Source: Pterois miles (lineage: Eukaryota > Chordata > Actinopteri > Perciformes > Scorpaenidae). Taken from it: a stretch of 64,000 nt of DNA. Below, in pieces: positions 1 to 10,769 of the stretch. The notes under the pieces were generated by a model. It was given only the letters and a program-made list of their open reading frames with translations. It did not search any database and was not told where the DNA came from. Each line of letters opens with the position of its first letter. The first letter of the stretch is position 1. The stretch covers positions 8,301,001 to 8,365,000 of the forward strand of contig CAMQGK010000567.1 of assembly GCA_947000775.1 (NCBI GenBank), written 5' to 3'. The translations under genes and the position numbers were made by a program.

Positions 1-1502
1 GGTGACGGCGGCGTAGCATCCTCCATCCCCTCCCAGGCCAGCCTTGCTAGCAGCGGCAGCCTGGACCTCTTTGACCCCTTGCCCACCTCCATGTCTATGT
101 CCACCACCACAAACCCAACTAGAAAGACTCCAGAGTCCTTCCTGGGTCCCAACGCTGCCCTGGTCAACCTGGACTCTCTGGTGACCAAACCAGCCCAGCC
201 TGCGCCAGTCGTCAACCCGTTCTTAGCTTCAACAGGTGGGGAGATGGAAAAATATGAGGAAGTTCTTCTTAACACTTAGTGTTCTTTCCCTTATGAATGT
301 ACCAGCAGCTAACTGTATGATTCAAAGTGTGCTAGCCAGGAAGTGTAGTCACTAAGCCAAGAGACGTGGACCTACACATGCAGGCCTGAACACACACACA
401 GACACACCCATCTGCACAGTTACCCGTTGAATCATTGACCCTGCCCTCTCTATACCAGAGAGATGAATCATACCCCGATTAAATTCTTAAAATTGCACTA
501 TAATTGAGTAATATAGTGTTTAAATAATATTTTTATAGAAACACATATGAACATTTAGTTCTGTTTATCATAACAATATTCACTTAAAGCAACAGTGGGT
601 AGAAATGGAGCAAATATTTTTATTAAATGGTCACTATATCCTGACAGTAGTGTATGAGACATCTGAGCGCTATTGGCTCTGAGCAGCTGTCAGTCACTCA
701 TGAACTCTGATCAAACGGTCAAATAGGCAGCGCTGATCAAATATGAATCAGTATTCTGTTAGTGAAATGACTATTTCTCTCCTCAGCTGTTTTCAGAAAC
801 ATCTTGTCGTTACTGTTTAGCTGTAAAATGAGAAAGTTTATGATCCGGCAGCCATGTTGAGATCAGTTAAGGAACTACCAAGCACCGCCCACCAGTCAGA
901 GCACAGCCAACAGGAACGCTGTCTCTGAAATGACCTGTGATTGGCCAAAGTTTCTCGTCACTGGCTAGATTTTTTTAAAGCCTGAAAACAGATCCATGAG
1001 GAGGTGCAGGAGTCTAGTTTTCTCTCAGTCGCTTGAATTATAGTCTGCTGAAAGGTTATTATGGAATTTTTGCCTTATGATGCCAAAAACATTCTGCCTG
1101 CAGAGGCTTTAATTGTGGAGCCCAACTCAACATGTACTTCTTCCCTGTTCAGGTGGCTCTGCTACAGGTCCAGGTGCAGCAGCCCATGCCAACCCCTTCC
1201 AAGTGAGCCAGCCAGTCCCCCCAACCCTCAACCAGATGCGGGTCAGCCCCATGCCTGCCGGCTTCGGCATGGTTGAGCCCATGACCATCTCCTCTGGGGC
1301 TGCTCAGCCTATCACCATGGTCCCCCTGGCGGGCATGGCCCCCATGGCCCGCGGGATGCCTGGAATGGGGATCGGCGCCGTTGGCGGCGTCGGGATGAAC
1401 GCGGGGATCCCGTCCTCCATGTCCATGCCCCAGCCCCTGATGAGCATGCCGCCGCAGGCCGGGTCTCAGCCCGCTGGAACCACCAACCCCTTCCTTTTGT
1501 GA
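1..1502 (+). CDS. epn2: Epsin-2, C-terminal part (last two coding exons; partial at window start)
   Basis: Epsins are endocytic adaptors that bind PIP2-rich plasma membrane through an N-terminal ENTH domain (outside this window) and recruit clathrin, AP-2 and EH-domain proteins through a disordered tail. Only that tail is present here. Exon A is 1-235, open in frame 1 from the first base, and ends at a GT donor (236). Exon B is 1153-1502, after the acceptor tract ending in CAG at 1150-1152. The split codon joins cleanly (phase 1) and the stop TGA is at 1500-1502. Visible motifs are a clathrin-box-like LVNLD in exon A, an LDLFDPL acidic cluster, and three NPF motifs (NPFLAS, NPFQVS and the terminal NPFLL) that bind EH domains. 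The segment around ESFLGPNAALVNLDSLV and the terminal TNPFLL fit EPN2 better than EPN1 or EPN3. The long Met/Gly/Pro-rich stretch between them is lineage-specific. The adjacent convergent b9d1 supports epn2. The paralogue assignment rests on remembered sequence and on synteny. Confidence 0.9.
584..1112 (+). mobile_element. TTAA-flanked MITE (piggyBac-like) in the last epn2 intron
   Basis: TTAA at 584-587 and 1109-1112 flank imperfect inverted ends (AAAGCAACAGTGGGTAGAA against TTCTGCCTGCAGAGGCTTT). There is no coding capacity. A second, rearranged copy of the same sequence lies at about 32390-32946. The TTAA duplication is the signature of piggyBac-type transposition. The element fills more than half of the 917-bp intron. 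Confidence 0.6.
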
Positions 1503-4028
1503 AGGGGGTGACCAGGGGACGAGTAGCCCTTCCTCTTCCTCTCTTTCTCTCTCTCTTCCACTTTGGCTCCTTAAGAAGCTTCAAAATGAACAAGGAGATG
1601 TCTTATCCCATTTATTCCTTTATAACCAACTCCTAGCCAGGTCGTAGTCCCAGCCCGCCCCCCCACACCTTAACACACTCCTTTACTCCTGTCTCTTTGT
1701 GTCAATGCTACAAGCTGCCTAGTCCTGTGTGTTCCATACTGATTTATCGATTATGTTGATGACCACAAAGAGTTTGCATCTGTCTACAGACTTACAGAGT
1801 AGCAGCGGTGTTTACAGATTTCTCACAGAGGCAGGACAGGCTCTCTCCCCTCTGTCCTCCTCTCATTCACTCACCTCCCCTCCCTTCTTCCCTTACGACT
1901 GCTCTTTTCTTCTTCTGTGGTGGAGTGACAGGAGAGTCTGACCATACTAATGCCAGGATCTTATCTCTTCACTAGAGCTAATCTTTTATAAGCCCTGTCA
2001 GCTGGTGTGTGTGTGTGAGCGTGAGTGCACATCTCAGTACTTTTACACTGTGTATATTCCAGTGGGTTTTACTTATACACACTGGAGTACGGATGAGAGA
2101 TGGTCAGATGTGTTTATACTCTTGCGTATGTGTGTTACTAAGCAGGGATTTTGCACAATTTTGTCTTTTTTTTTTTTTTTTTCTGTCTGCGACTGTTGGG
2201 CTCACCGTTACACCTTAGCTTAGGGAGGGAGGCTAGCCGCCGCCGACACACACTGCCTCGGCTTTTGGTACCACTCAGTCACAACTCTTTGTCTGGTCAC
2301 TTCCTGTCAACTTGGACCTTTTTCCCCCATGACCTTCCATGTGAACTTTGACCTCATGGGGTCACAGGATTAACTATGAACACTTATCAAAAGGGGGTGA
2401 ACTCCTTGTCTGAGGGGTTGAAATGATGCGTAAACGCAATTGTTTTGTCTGTATGTGTGTGCTCACGCAGGTGTACTAACCAACAACCACATGTTGATGT
2501 ATTTGTCACTAAGCCCCCCCCCCCACCACCACCAGTGTGTTTAGAGAAAAAGACTGCGATGGCATCGTTATTTTGCTATCTGAACATATGGATGCAGTGA
2601 GGCATCATGGGACTATTTTCTTTTTAGTTTGTTTCTAGGGTCAAAGGGAAGAGGGTGGTGCGTGTGCATGTGTGTGCATGTGTGTGTGTGCGTGCGTGTG
2701 GTTTGCGTGAGAGATAGTTTCCAAGTGTACTTTAATAAGCAAGTGTTTTTTTTTTTTTTTTTTATTATTTCTCACTCAGTAAAGTGGAAACTGGTTTAGA
2801 AAAAGTTAGTGTCTGAAGTCAAACCGGGGGATAATGTAGGCATCTGCAGCCTGAAGTGTGTGTTTGCATGTGTTGTGTGTGCAACCACATATCAAGGAGC
2901 GTTACTGTGGCGACAGGGTTGCGAAGAAAGCTTTGGATTTAAAGAGCGCGTCAGCTACTCGTGAAGACCTCCGAGTGGATTTACTGCAGCTAATCTATCC
3001 GCAAGAACATTACCTGGTGGACACACACACACGCACACACACACACACTCACACAGAGTTGCTCCAGGATTGGTCTATTGATAGCACAGGGAATCCCGCC
3101 GCAAACAACAGTGAGACATGTCATGTAAACAAACAGTTGTTCATTTTGTTTTATTTTTGTTGTTATTTACTCGTTTAGATGTAAATCCATAGCCAAGCCT
3201 TTCAGAGTTTCGGAGCTGTGTACTAGCTAAGCCATGTATCATCTTCATTCTCTTCTTTTGTCTATTTTATGTCATTGTAGTTTTTCATCCTATGGGTAGG
3301 CTATGTTATTCTCTTCTCTTAGAAGCACAACTGTTACCAAAGTCATAGCGACTGTGATTCTGAGGGTGTCGTTCTTTCTTTGAGTAGTTTGAACAGTAGG
3401 GTCACACTTCACTGACTTTTTTTTTTCTGTTTATGGATCGATTGTTATCATTTTTTAAAAATATATTTCAGAGCTATTTTACAGTTTGTTCAGGAGTTTG
3501 TGTAAGAAAGTGTTACTGTTGGCTGAATATCTGCACATTTATTGACGGCAAGCTGAGCGTCTTGGTCTCTTCTGTTTGGAAAAAAAAAAAGGGTTTGATG
3601 AAATACAGCTGACGTATTGTGCCCGGTGTATAGACCCTTCTTCCTCTCTTCACTTCTGTTGATATCACTGCCAATGTTATTACTGTGGAAGGGGTGTCCT
3701 TTTTTTCTGTTTTAGTGTGGGTTGGCGCCCTCTCTTGGTCTGCTGTGGTATGAAAGCAACACCGCAGGACACTGGTATTTCCACTAAACACAGACCTTCA
3801 TTTCTCTCAGGCAAAAGGAGGGGCAGCTCCAACTGTGTGTATGATTTTGATGATGATGAGGGTGGTGATGATGACTTTTATGCTTGGGGTCCTAAATGAA
3901 TGGACGTGACACTCAACTTGCAGACCAGCAAACATTTTTAATCTCAACTAAATATATGCAAAAATTGGACTGTTGGAAAAGTAAAAAAGATAAGAAGACT
4001 TGATGTGTTTTGCAAAGTTAGATTTGCT

Positions 4029-4034
4029 AATAAA
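4029..4034 (+). terminator. Proximal AATAAA polyadenylation signal of epn2
   Basis: A canonical AATAAA hexamer followed by a GTCTTG/TTT-rich stretch. It could give a shorter epn2 3' UTR. Confidence 0.45.
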
Positions 4035-4688
4035 GTCTTGTTTATTGAAATGCTATTATGATATTCTAGCTAAGACGTGTCACTTTCTCACTGGCCTTGA
4101 TTTCACTGCGGCCTGACCTTTTAACTTCACTCCAGCAATTGTGAAAAAGGTTGTTATGGCTGTATTGAAAAAAAAAAAAAAATACATAAAAAAATACTGT
4201 CTTGAACAAATTCAGCACTCCCAAACACTCAGATGTCACTGCAGTTGAATACTTGTTCTTGATCCCTGGCAGCAGTTTCACAGTCGCGGCTATGGTGCAG
4301 TGAAAATGTGGCCTGTGTGTAGCGAGCTCCTCTGCGTGTTACTATGTATTCACTATGCTTTTATCAAGAGGACTAACTGACTTGTCTTTATATGCATAAA
4401 CAGCCTCCTTTAATCTTATCCACGTCTGTCTATTTACCCTTCTCATAGTACTGGGAGCAGGCTGCTTTTTTTATTGGATATGTGCTCAACCTGTTGGCAT
4501 TATAACTGTATAATATAATTTATCATTTGTACTATTGTAACATACTGTTCCTCTGTATACCTTATTATTCTGTGTAATGGGTTTTTGTAGGAAAAGTCAC
4601 CGTGGTATTTTAACGGCATCTAAACAAACAAACGAAGGCAGCAGGCCGCACCCTGTTGGACGAGGACAACTGTAGCTGCATCGGTTCA

Positions 4689-4694
4689 AATAAA
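4689..4694 (+). terminator. Distal AATAAA polyadenylation signal of epn2
   Basis: AATAAA with a GT-rich element (GTGTCTGTGTCCTTG) about 30 bases downstream, which is the usual cleavage-site arrangement. It is the last good + strand signal before the MITE at 4765 and the convergent b9d1 gene. Confidence 0.6.
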
Positions 4695-4764
4695 ATGTGT
4701 ATCACTTCAGCTCTGTAACTCCAGTGTCTGTGTCCTTGTATTTATTCAAGCAGAATGTCCAAAC

Positions 4765-5113
4765 TAGGGCTGCAACTATTATTTTTAATGTCTATTAAGT
4801 GGTCAGTTACTTTCTTGATCGATCGATTTCTTGTTTGGTCTACAAAATGTCAGAAAATGGTGAAAAATGTCGATCAGTGTTACCCAAATGCCAAGATGGC
4901 GTCCTCAAATGTCTTGTTTTGTCCACAACTCAGAGATTTAGTTTACTGTCATAGAGGAGTAAAGAAACCAGAAACTATTCACATTTAAAAAGCAGGAACC
5001 AGAGAATTACTTTTTTTTTTCTTAAAAAAATTACTCAAACCGATTAATCAATTATCCAAATAGTTGCTGATTAATTTAAGTTGTCAACTAATCAAATAAT
5101 CGTTGCAGCTCTA
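4765..5113 (+). mobile_element. hAT-like MITE between epn2 and b9d1
   Basis: Terminal inverted repeats are TAGGGCTGCAAC at the left and TAGAGCTGCAAC (reverse complement of the right end). Decayed 8-bp flanks (GTCCAAAC and GTCAAATT) look like an old hAT-type duplication. The body is clearly homologous to 47351-47710, including the shared TGTCTTGTTTTGTCCACAAC and GAGGAGTAAAGAAACCAGAAA segments. Non-autonomous. Confidence 0.7.
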
Positions 5114-5174
5114 GTCAAATTTAACAATATATGCTAAATACATTTAAACACGAACAATTCAGAGGCAAAGTCCA

Positions 5175-5180
5175 TTTATT
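5175..5180 (-). terminator. AATAAA polyadenylation signal of b9d1 (minus strand)
   Basis: TTTATT on the + strand reads AATAAA on the minus strand, about 290 bases after the b9d1 stop codon. GT-rich minus-strand sequence follows. It is the first canonical signal past the stop that also precedes the MITE. Confidence 0.5.
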
Positions 5181-5470
5181 TAAAAAAGTAAAAAATGTAG
5201 TAAAACAGAAAAATTCAAGATATCTAAAATTGCTTACATTTGAATACATCTAATAAAATCTCATTCAAATGATTTCATTTTCACTAAAAACAGAAGTGTT
5301 TGTGTGTTCTGCTCAATGTGACTGTGGCACTGCAGTATTGTGGATTTAGCATGAGTTATTTTATAAGTAACGTGAGTGTTGTGCTTTCATTTCAGTGGAG
5401 CACCAAATGCCCTTGAAGGCAAAAAAAAAAATCCACCCATTAGTTGTCTCTAAAACAGTCTCTTATGTGA

Positions 5471-7882
5471 TTACATGTTGTACGGTTGTTCTTTTGTCGA
5501 CCAGTCAGATGTGGCGGATGGTGTGTTCGCAGGGCTCGATGGTCCCGTGTCATAACCCAGTTTCTTCATGTCTTTCGTAATGATGTGAAAGGAGACAGTG
5601 ACGAAGCCTTGGGAACGAACCCGCGTCACTGCAACAGGACATGTTAAAGAGACAAAAATATTTTAGACACAATTTTAACCCGAAAATGTGCAATTAGAAT
5701 TAATGGGAGTTGTGCACTTAATTAAAATTATTCAGGAAAACATTTTAGTGACTTATAGTCTACCTTTTGTAGAGGCAATATACTGTACATTACATTACTA
5801 AAAACTTCCACTGTACTCATCCACATCTGTTTATCTGAGAAAGAACACCATGTATGTGCTTTCAGAGCACCACTCTTCTTCCATGCTGGTAGTTCTGTTA
5901 TACTGGTCCAGATCAGCCTAAAAGTAACCCATTTTGTTTTTGCTTTTACACCATTTTGTTTCACCAAATGTGTTTGAAATGTTTCTGTAAGTAGTGCTGC
6001 GAAACAAACATGTCACTGGTAACAATGTGAAAAGAAAATACAAATGCACAACAAACCTTCTCTGCCTTCACCCTGGGCCACTACTTTAGGGTCTGTGTAC
6101 TCGGGCCGCCGTCCTAACAGCCAGCTAAACAAAACAGGAAGACAGACACAAGGGTGGACTGATGGATTTGTATCATACTGTTTCTGATGAGTGTTTTTAA
6201 AGCGACTTTTAAATGTCTTTTTCATGAAGATAAGTTTTGTTGCGTCATTAAAAATGGATTTGACTAATCCTAAAATATGACGCCCTTGCTATTCTAAATC
6301 ACTTCCATGAAAAGACCTCTCTGATAGACAGGAAGTAATGTGTCAATGCATGTGTTAGGACAGCTAGGAAGAATGCAAGAGCAAGAAAGCACCACCTACT
6401 TGTAACACTTTCCTAGATCAAGTGGAAAAACTAAATATGTTCCCAGTGTTGCTATCTAAATTGCAAATCCAAAGGTCCAGATGTGTACCTTTGCATCTGT
6501 GATAGCCTACTGTGAATACTGTTTTTGTGTGTGTTTCCATACACTGATAACAGCAGCTGGCAAACAATACATACTGAGGTGGAGACTGTATCCTCAGTGA
6601 GACTCACAGGAGCAGTAAATATTTGTTAACTGCTCAGATATCGGCTGCTTCCCCCAGCAGGCACGACTCATCAGCTGCAGCACAGCAGCTGCCGGGACAG
6701 GAAACTGAACAAACAAACACACGACTGTTCACACAGCGCACCTTGTGAATTTCTGAAGTCTCCACGTGGGCTCTGGAACAAACATGGGGATGGTTCGTGT
6801 ATGTCTGAAAAACAGAAACAAATAACCGATTCTTTTTCAAACAGCCAAACAAGAACTTCCATCAAATGATAGGTAGTATAGGTAATACTGACTCTCCAGG
6901 TGTGAAAGGGACGTGTGTTGCTCCATAGCCTCTGACCACATCGTTGCCAAACACATCTGGACCGTACACACTCACCACGAGCTGAGGCCCTGGGAAATGA
7001 AATCTTCAATTTGTACTAGTCATATTTTCATAATGTAATTTCTATATTTTATGATTTCTAAAGGGCCTCAGAGGATGAATGAAGGAAACAGTTACCAAAC
7101 ATTTTTGTGTGGTATGTACTGTATGTGTGTAATGCTCACATCCGGAAGGGTTTGTGCTCTTAAATGTCGTCTCCAGTGGGAAGTTCCATATTAATCTGTG
7201 TGAAGAGTGGCTGCCTTTACAGGTTATTTGAGTGATGCCTTCCTCCAACCCCTACAGAGACACACACAAACAGCAACAAGCACAAAGACTTGCTAGTAAG
7301 ATGATAACCAGTCATGATCCTAACTGTTCTGTACTTTAAATGGCAAAGATTGTATACATGAGGGATAACCCTCCATATTGTCTGGACTTCTTTCTTTCTT
7401 TACTTCGATGCAAATTTACGGTACAATTCAGAGGTAATACATGCACATGCAATGCATTGCTGGAGTTTAAGCTAACCAGCTGTAGATAGTTAGCGGCATG
7501 TCGAGGGGTTAACGTAGAGTAGTTGACATCAAAATACTATTTGGACACTGAATATAATCATTCCTCCTATAAAGTAGCCAGCTACTCACCGAGGTGGGAG
7601 CCCAGTCGTGGCCGTAGACAAAACAATATTTGCAGTACAAGTTGTCATACTCTGGAAACTGAAATACAACAAAAATATCATCTTTAGACCTGGAAGTAAC
7701 TCAACACAAACTCTTATCTGAGACAAATCGGGAGTAGCGTTAGCTGTTACGTTAGTGTTGCCATTGCTGGTTGAAATTAGCTAAGCTAGGCTAGGCTACA
7801 ACGCAGAAGCACTACCCACGTTTGCTCCCTCAATTTGTCCGTTCACCGTGAGGAGAAACACTGACGGGTTGCTTGTTGCCAT
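5471..7882 (-). CDS. b9d1: B9 domain-containing protein 1 (MKS complex, ciliary transition zone), 7 exons, complete
   Basis: B9D1 works with B9D2, MKS1 and tectonic proteins at the ciliary transition zone and is needed for ciliogenesis and Hedgehog signalling. Minus-strand coding exons are 7882-7820, 7658-7590, 7251-7140, 6989-6893, 6804-6742, 6124-6057 and 5628-5471. All introns are GT-AG, all phases join, and the total is 630 nt (209 residues plus TAA), close to the 204 residues of human B9D1. Diagnostic family segments are MATSNPSVFLLTVNGQIEGA (exon 1), FPEYDNLYCKYCFVYG (exon 2), FKSTNPSGW across exons 3-4, GPDVFGNDVVRGYGA (exon 4), RTIPMFVPEP (exon 5), LLGRRPEYTDPKVVAQGEGR (exon 6) and KDMKKLGYDTGPS (exon 7). 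The B9 domain covers about residues 10-130. The start ATG (7882-7880) has G at -3 and +4. The last 25 residues, Ser/Thr-rich and ending in NM, are not recognisably conserved. There is no frameshift or premature stop. Confidence 0.97.
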
Positions 7883-7920
7883 CCCGGCTTCAGTTAATAA
7901 CCTGGAAATTTAAGGCGTCT

Positions 7921-7971
7921 TTACTTTATGAAAAATTCAACCCAGTTTAGAGGAACCCTACTGCTACTCAT
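7921..7971 (-). promoter_or_regulatory. Upstream ORF in the b9d1 leader
   Basis: A 16-codon ORF (ATG at 7971-7969, TAA at 7923-7921) ends 38 bases before the b9d1 ATG. It lies in the leader only if transcription begins upstream of 7971. It could lower translation of the main frame, but this is inference. Confidence 0.3.
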
Positions 7972-7988
7972 TGATCCAAACCCTAGCC

Positions 7989-8002
7989 GTTGCTAAGGCG
8001 AC
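7989..8002 (-). promoter_or_regulatory. RFX X-box-like motif in the b9d1 promoter
   Basis: GTTGCTAAGGCGAC is an imperfect palindrome. It matches the RFX X-box pattern (GTTGCC, two-base spacer, GGCAAC) at about 11 of 14 positions and lies about 107 bp upstream of the b9d1 ATG. RFX factors control ciliary genes, including MKS/B9 genes in nematodes and vertebrates, so both position and gene function fit. Confidence 0.6.
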
Positions 8003-8073
8003 GTTTCCTCCGTACGGCGACCTGCTAGGTCCAAACTGAACGGAAGCGCTGAAGCGGTGCTGCACTATTCCAC

Positions 8074-8084
8074 AAGATGGCGGC
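8074..8084 (+). promoter_or_regulatory. YY1-like site (AAGATGGCGGC) near the b9d1 promoter
   Basis: AAGATGGCGGC fits the YY1 core often found just downstream of TATA-less start sites. It lies about 190 bp upstream of the b9d1 ATG, in a relatively CpG-rich stretch (about 7980-8160). It reads on the + strand, so it may also mark divergent transcription. Confidence 0.4.
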
Positions 8085-8089
8085 AGTGT

Positions 8090-9340
8090 AGCAAACACCA
8101 CCCACGCTCTCCAACAGTACCTGAAGCAAAGGCTGCATCCACCTGCGCCGGAAGCTAACTTCTACACTTCTACACCATTGACCCAGTGCAGCTTTAAATA
8201 AAGATAAACGTAGTCCCAGTTATAAGGGCTATTTCTTTGCATGACAAAGGAGCAACTCCACCTCCCGAGGTAGGCCAAGAGATGTGCTTGAAAGCAGAAA
8301 CACAAAGTAAGTGGTCCTTGTGTTGAGATATGCTGTCAAGTTAATGACAGACTTGCTTTTGCTGATTTGAAGAGGATGTAGCATGAGTTTTGAATGAATG
8401 AATGAATGAATGAATGAATGATTTATTTCGAACATGATTGAGTAATACTGATTTAGTTTTCGATGCTAATGCTAGCTGTGTGCCAGCAATTAGCCAGCAA
8501 ACACTGTGAAAAAAAGGACTAGCTAGCTAATAACATTACAGCAAAATAATTATCTACACAAGTTACTGATGCCATCTCTTTGCTACTTCTGTGATATAGT
8601 AAATGTATCTGTAAAAATTAAAATGTACATGTATGTTATCATGTAAAGTTCTGAAATTAAGTGAGCTAGTGAATTAAGCTAACACCTGTTTGTAATTATA
8701 TTTCCTACTGCACTTGAACACATCCGAAATAACCAGAGTCAATTATTAGAGTTAAATAAAATATTTCATTGAAACTTAAACAAAATGGCAACCTCCCAAC
8801 AGATACTGTAACTGTCCAGTGCTGTGTACCGTTGAGGATAACCAAGGACAAGATTTACATCTCAATATTATTAGTGTTTTATTTTTCACCACCAGAGTAT
8901 ATCTATATGATCTGGCACTGCAGGGAAGGCTATTTGACACAGCTTTTATACCAGTACTGTAGCAAACAACAATTACAGTCTGCCCTGTGTGATGTATCCC
9001 ACAAGGCACAACACCAGGACGGCTCAAAATAGTATATACTTAAGGATAATTATTAGGCTATGTATATATTTGCTGCCTTTGTTCAGATAATTAACTACAG
9101 TATGTTTTAGTTTTAGTGAGAGAAATCAACTCAACACACCAATAATTTCCCCCTCTGTCTGTCTGTCTGCCTGTCCCCGCCCACCTCCCTGGCTGCTGTG
9201 TGTCTTGCTGTCAGACGGCAGCGAGCCCCCCCTGAGTCTCTGACCTTTTATTACTGCCCAAACAGCAGCTCTCTTTCCATCCTCAATCTATTTACTACGC
9301 AGTCTGTTTGCCATCGTCAAAGCTTGTGACGTATTTGCCC
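8090..9340. other. Intergenic, no gene recognised
   Basis: Upstream flank of b9d1. It contains an (AATG)n tract at about 8391-8421 and AT-rich sequence. The 8769-9032 open frames on both strands overlap each other and show no family signature. Confidence 0.5.
8391..8421. repeat. (AATG)n microsatellite
   Basis: About eight perfect tetranucleotide units. Confidence 0.9.
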
Positions 9341-9344
9341 TGTC

Positions 9345-10140
9345 TCTCCTATCTCAATCCTCCTCCTCTCTCTCTGTCTCCTTCCACAATACAATCAGCG
9401 AAGCAATAATTTTTCATTCGTAAATAGGCCACCATTACACTGTCAGCAGACATACATCAGCCACTCCTAACATCTCAGAGACAGTTGAGTAAATACTCTG
9501 TAATGAGTACCCATATGATGTCACTATATGACGCACCTCTCACTGATTCCTTACTCCCTCCTCCTCCTCCTCCTTCTATCATCCTCGCTTTGACGTCCTT
9601 GTCTCCTCCCTCTCTCTCATGTCTCTCCTTGCTGAATCCCCTTCTCCTCCTCCAATCCATTTTTTCTGCCTGCATATTTTCCTCCTGCTCCTTAGCTCCC
9701 CACTGCTGCCCTAACACTTTTCATCTCCTTCCCAGCATCACCCGATCCCTCCTTCTCCTCATCCCAGCACTTCACTGTCCCTCCTTCCTAAGTCTCCACC
9801 TGCCAATTTTGTGTCTATTTGTTCCTCCACCGTCTGCAATCCCTCTTCCTCGTTTAATCTTCAGTCATCTCCCTGTTGCCTTTTCTCCTTCTGCCAACAT
9901 CTCCCGCCTCGGTCTCCCCAATGTCCTGTCTGTTTTCTCCTCTTCTTTATCCTTCTCACCACATGTGACTTCTTTCTCCTTGATTTAAAATCGTAACATT
10001 CCTCCCTTCTTCAATTTCTTCATGTCCTTCACCTGTCTCCTCCTCCCACTTCCTCCCTGTCCTTCTTTTCTCCTCATCCCTCACTTCTCTGACCCTGTTT
10101 TGTTCGTCTTCCATCTCTGTAGTCCTCCGTCTCCCTGCCA
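9345..10140. repeat. Pyrimidine-rich block (C+T on the + strand)
   Basis: Nearly 800 bp in which the + strand is strongly biased to C and T, with runs of CTCCTC and CCTTCT. The bias removes stop codons, which explains the long overlapping open frames on both strands (9485-9988, 9475-9717 and 9956-10141). It is low-complexity sequence, not a gene. Confidence 0.7.
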
Positions 10141-10198
10141 AATTCCTGATTTAGAGTCAGACAGCCTCACGGCCCATTTACAAGCGCTGTAGAGTGGC

Positions 10199-10765
10199 CA
10201 GTCCAAAGCAGGCGGCAGCCTCCAGGTCTGAAAAGTGAAGCTAATGCTGAAGTGCCTTAAACTTGCATTATTTCTAATATCCAGCAGGGGGCGACTCCTC
10301 TGGTTGTATTGAAGTTTATGAGAAAATGAGCCTGCTTCTCACTTGATTTATTACCTCAGTAAACACTGTAAACAGTTTATGATGTTCATTTAGTAAATTA
10401 TGGTCCCATTTAGAGTCAAATAGACCATAAAGCAAGGGATGCTTTAGGGTGTGGCTATCTTGTGATTGACAGGTTACTACTACGGCGGTCTGAGACTTGT
10501 CCACCTTTTCGTCTTACAACTTTAACCCTTTCACAGTGTGTTTTCAGGTCATGAAAGTCAATCATATCCTTTTTGGCTGTCAAAAAAAATATTTTATTCA
10601 GCATTCAGTCTTACCTAACTCCATCCTCTAGTGTCACTTCTGGTTGCGAAAAACCAAGATGGCGACGGCCAAAATGCCAAAGACAAGGCTTCAAAACGGC
10701 AGTTCATAAACCAATGGCTGACGTCACTGTGACCACATCCACTTGTTATATCCAGGCATCTGGGA
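10199..10765 (+). mobile_element. Dispersed teleost repeat, copy 1
   Basis: Carries TATCCAGCAGGGGGCGACTC at one end and AACCAAGATGGCGACGGCCA near the other. A reverse-orientation, truncated copy lies at about 37797-38095 (shared CCAGCAGGGGGCGACTCCTC). It resembles a non-autonomous DNA element common in percomorphs. The boundaries are approximate. Confidence 0.5.
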
Positions 10766-10769
10766 TCTC

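Larger units (their letters stand above)
1503..4715 (+). other. epn2: Long 3' UTR of epn2
   Basis: After the TGA at 1500-1502 there are about 3.2 kb without splice-coupled coding signal. The stretch holds GT/CA microsatellites (about 2656-2701 and 3020-3055), T tracts (2164-2182 and 2746-2763) and two AATAAA signals. The end near 4715 is inferred from the distal signal at 4689 and the GT-rich sequence just after it. Short open frames here, for example 3717-3899 with an Asp-rich end, are not taken as genes. Confidence 0.6.

Noticed and set aside
1312..1593. Minus-strand 93-codon frame
   Set aside because: It is the antisense shadow of the GC-rich last epn2 exon.
3717..3899. 60-codon frame ending in an Asp-rich segment, in the epn2 3' UTR
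   Set aside because: The acidic end comes from GATGATGATG repeats; it sits inside the 3' UTR with no coding support.
6634..7009. Minus-strand frames around b9d1 exons 4-5
   Set aside because: They read through introns; correct splicing gives b9d1 in phase, so these are shadows of real exons.
9485..9988. 167-codon + strand open frame
   Set aside because: It lies wholly in the C/T-rich block; Ser/Leu/Pro-rich composition with open frames in several other frames is an artefact of the base bias.
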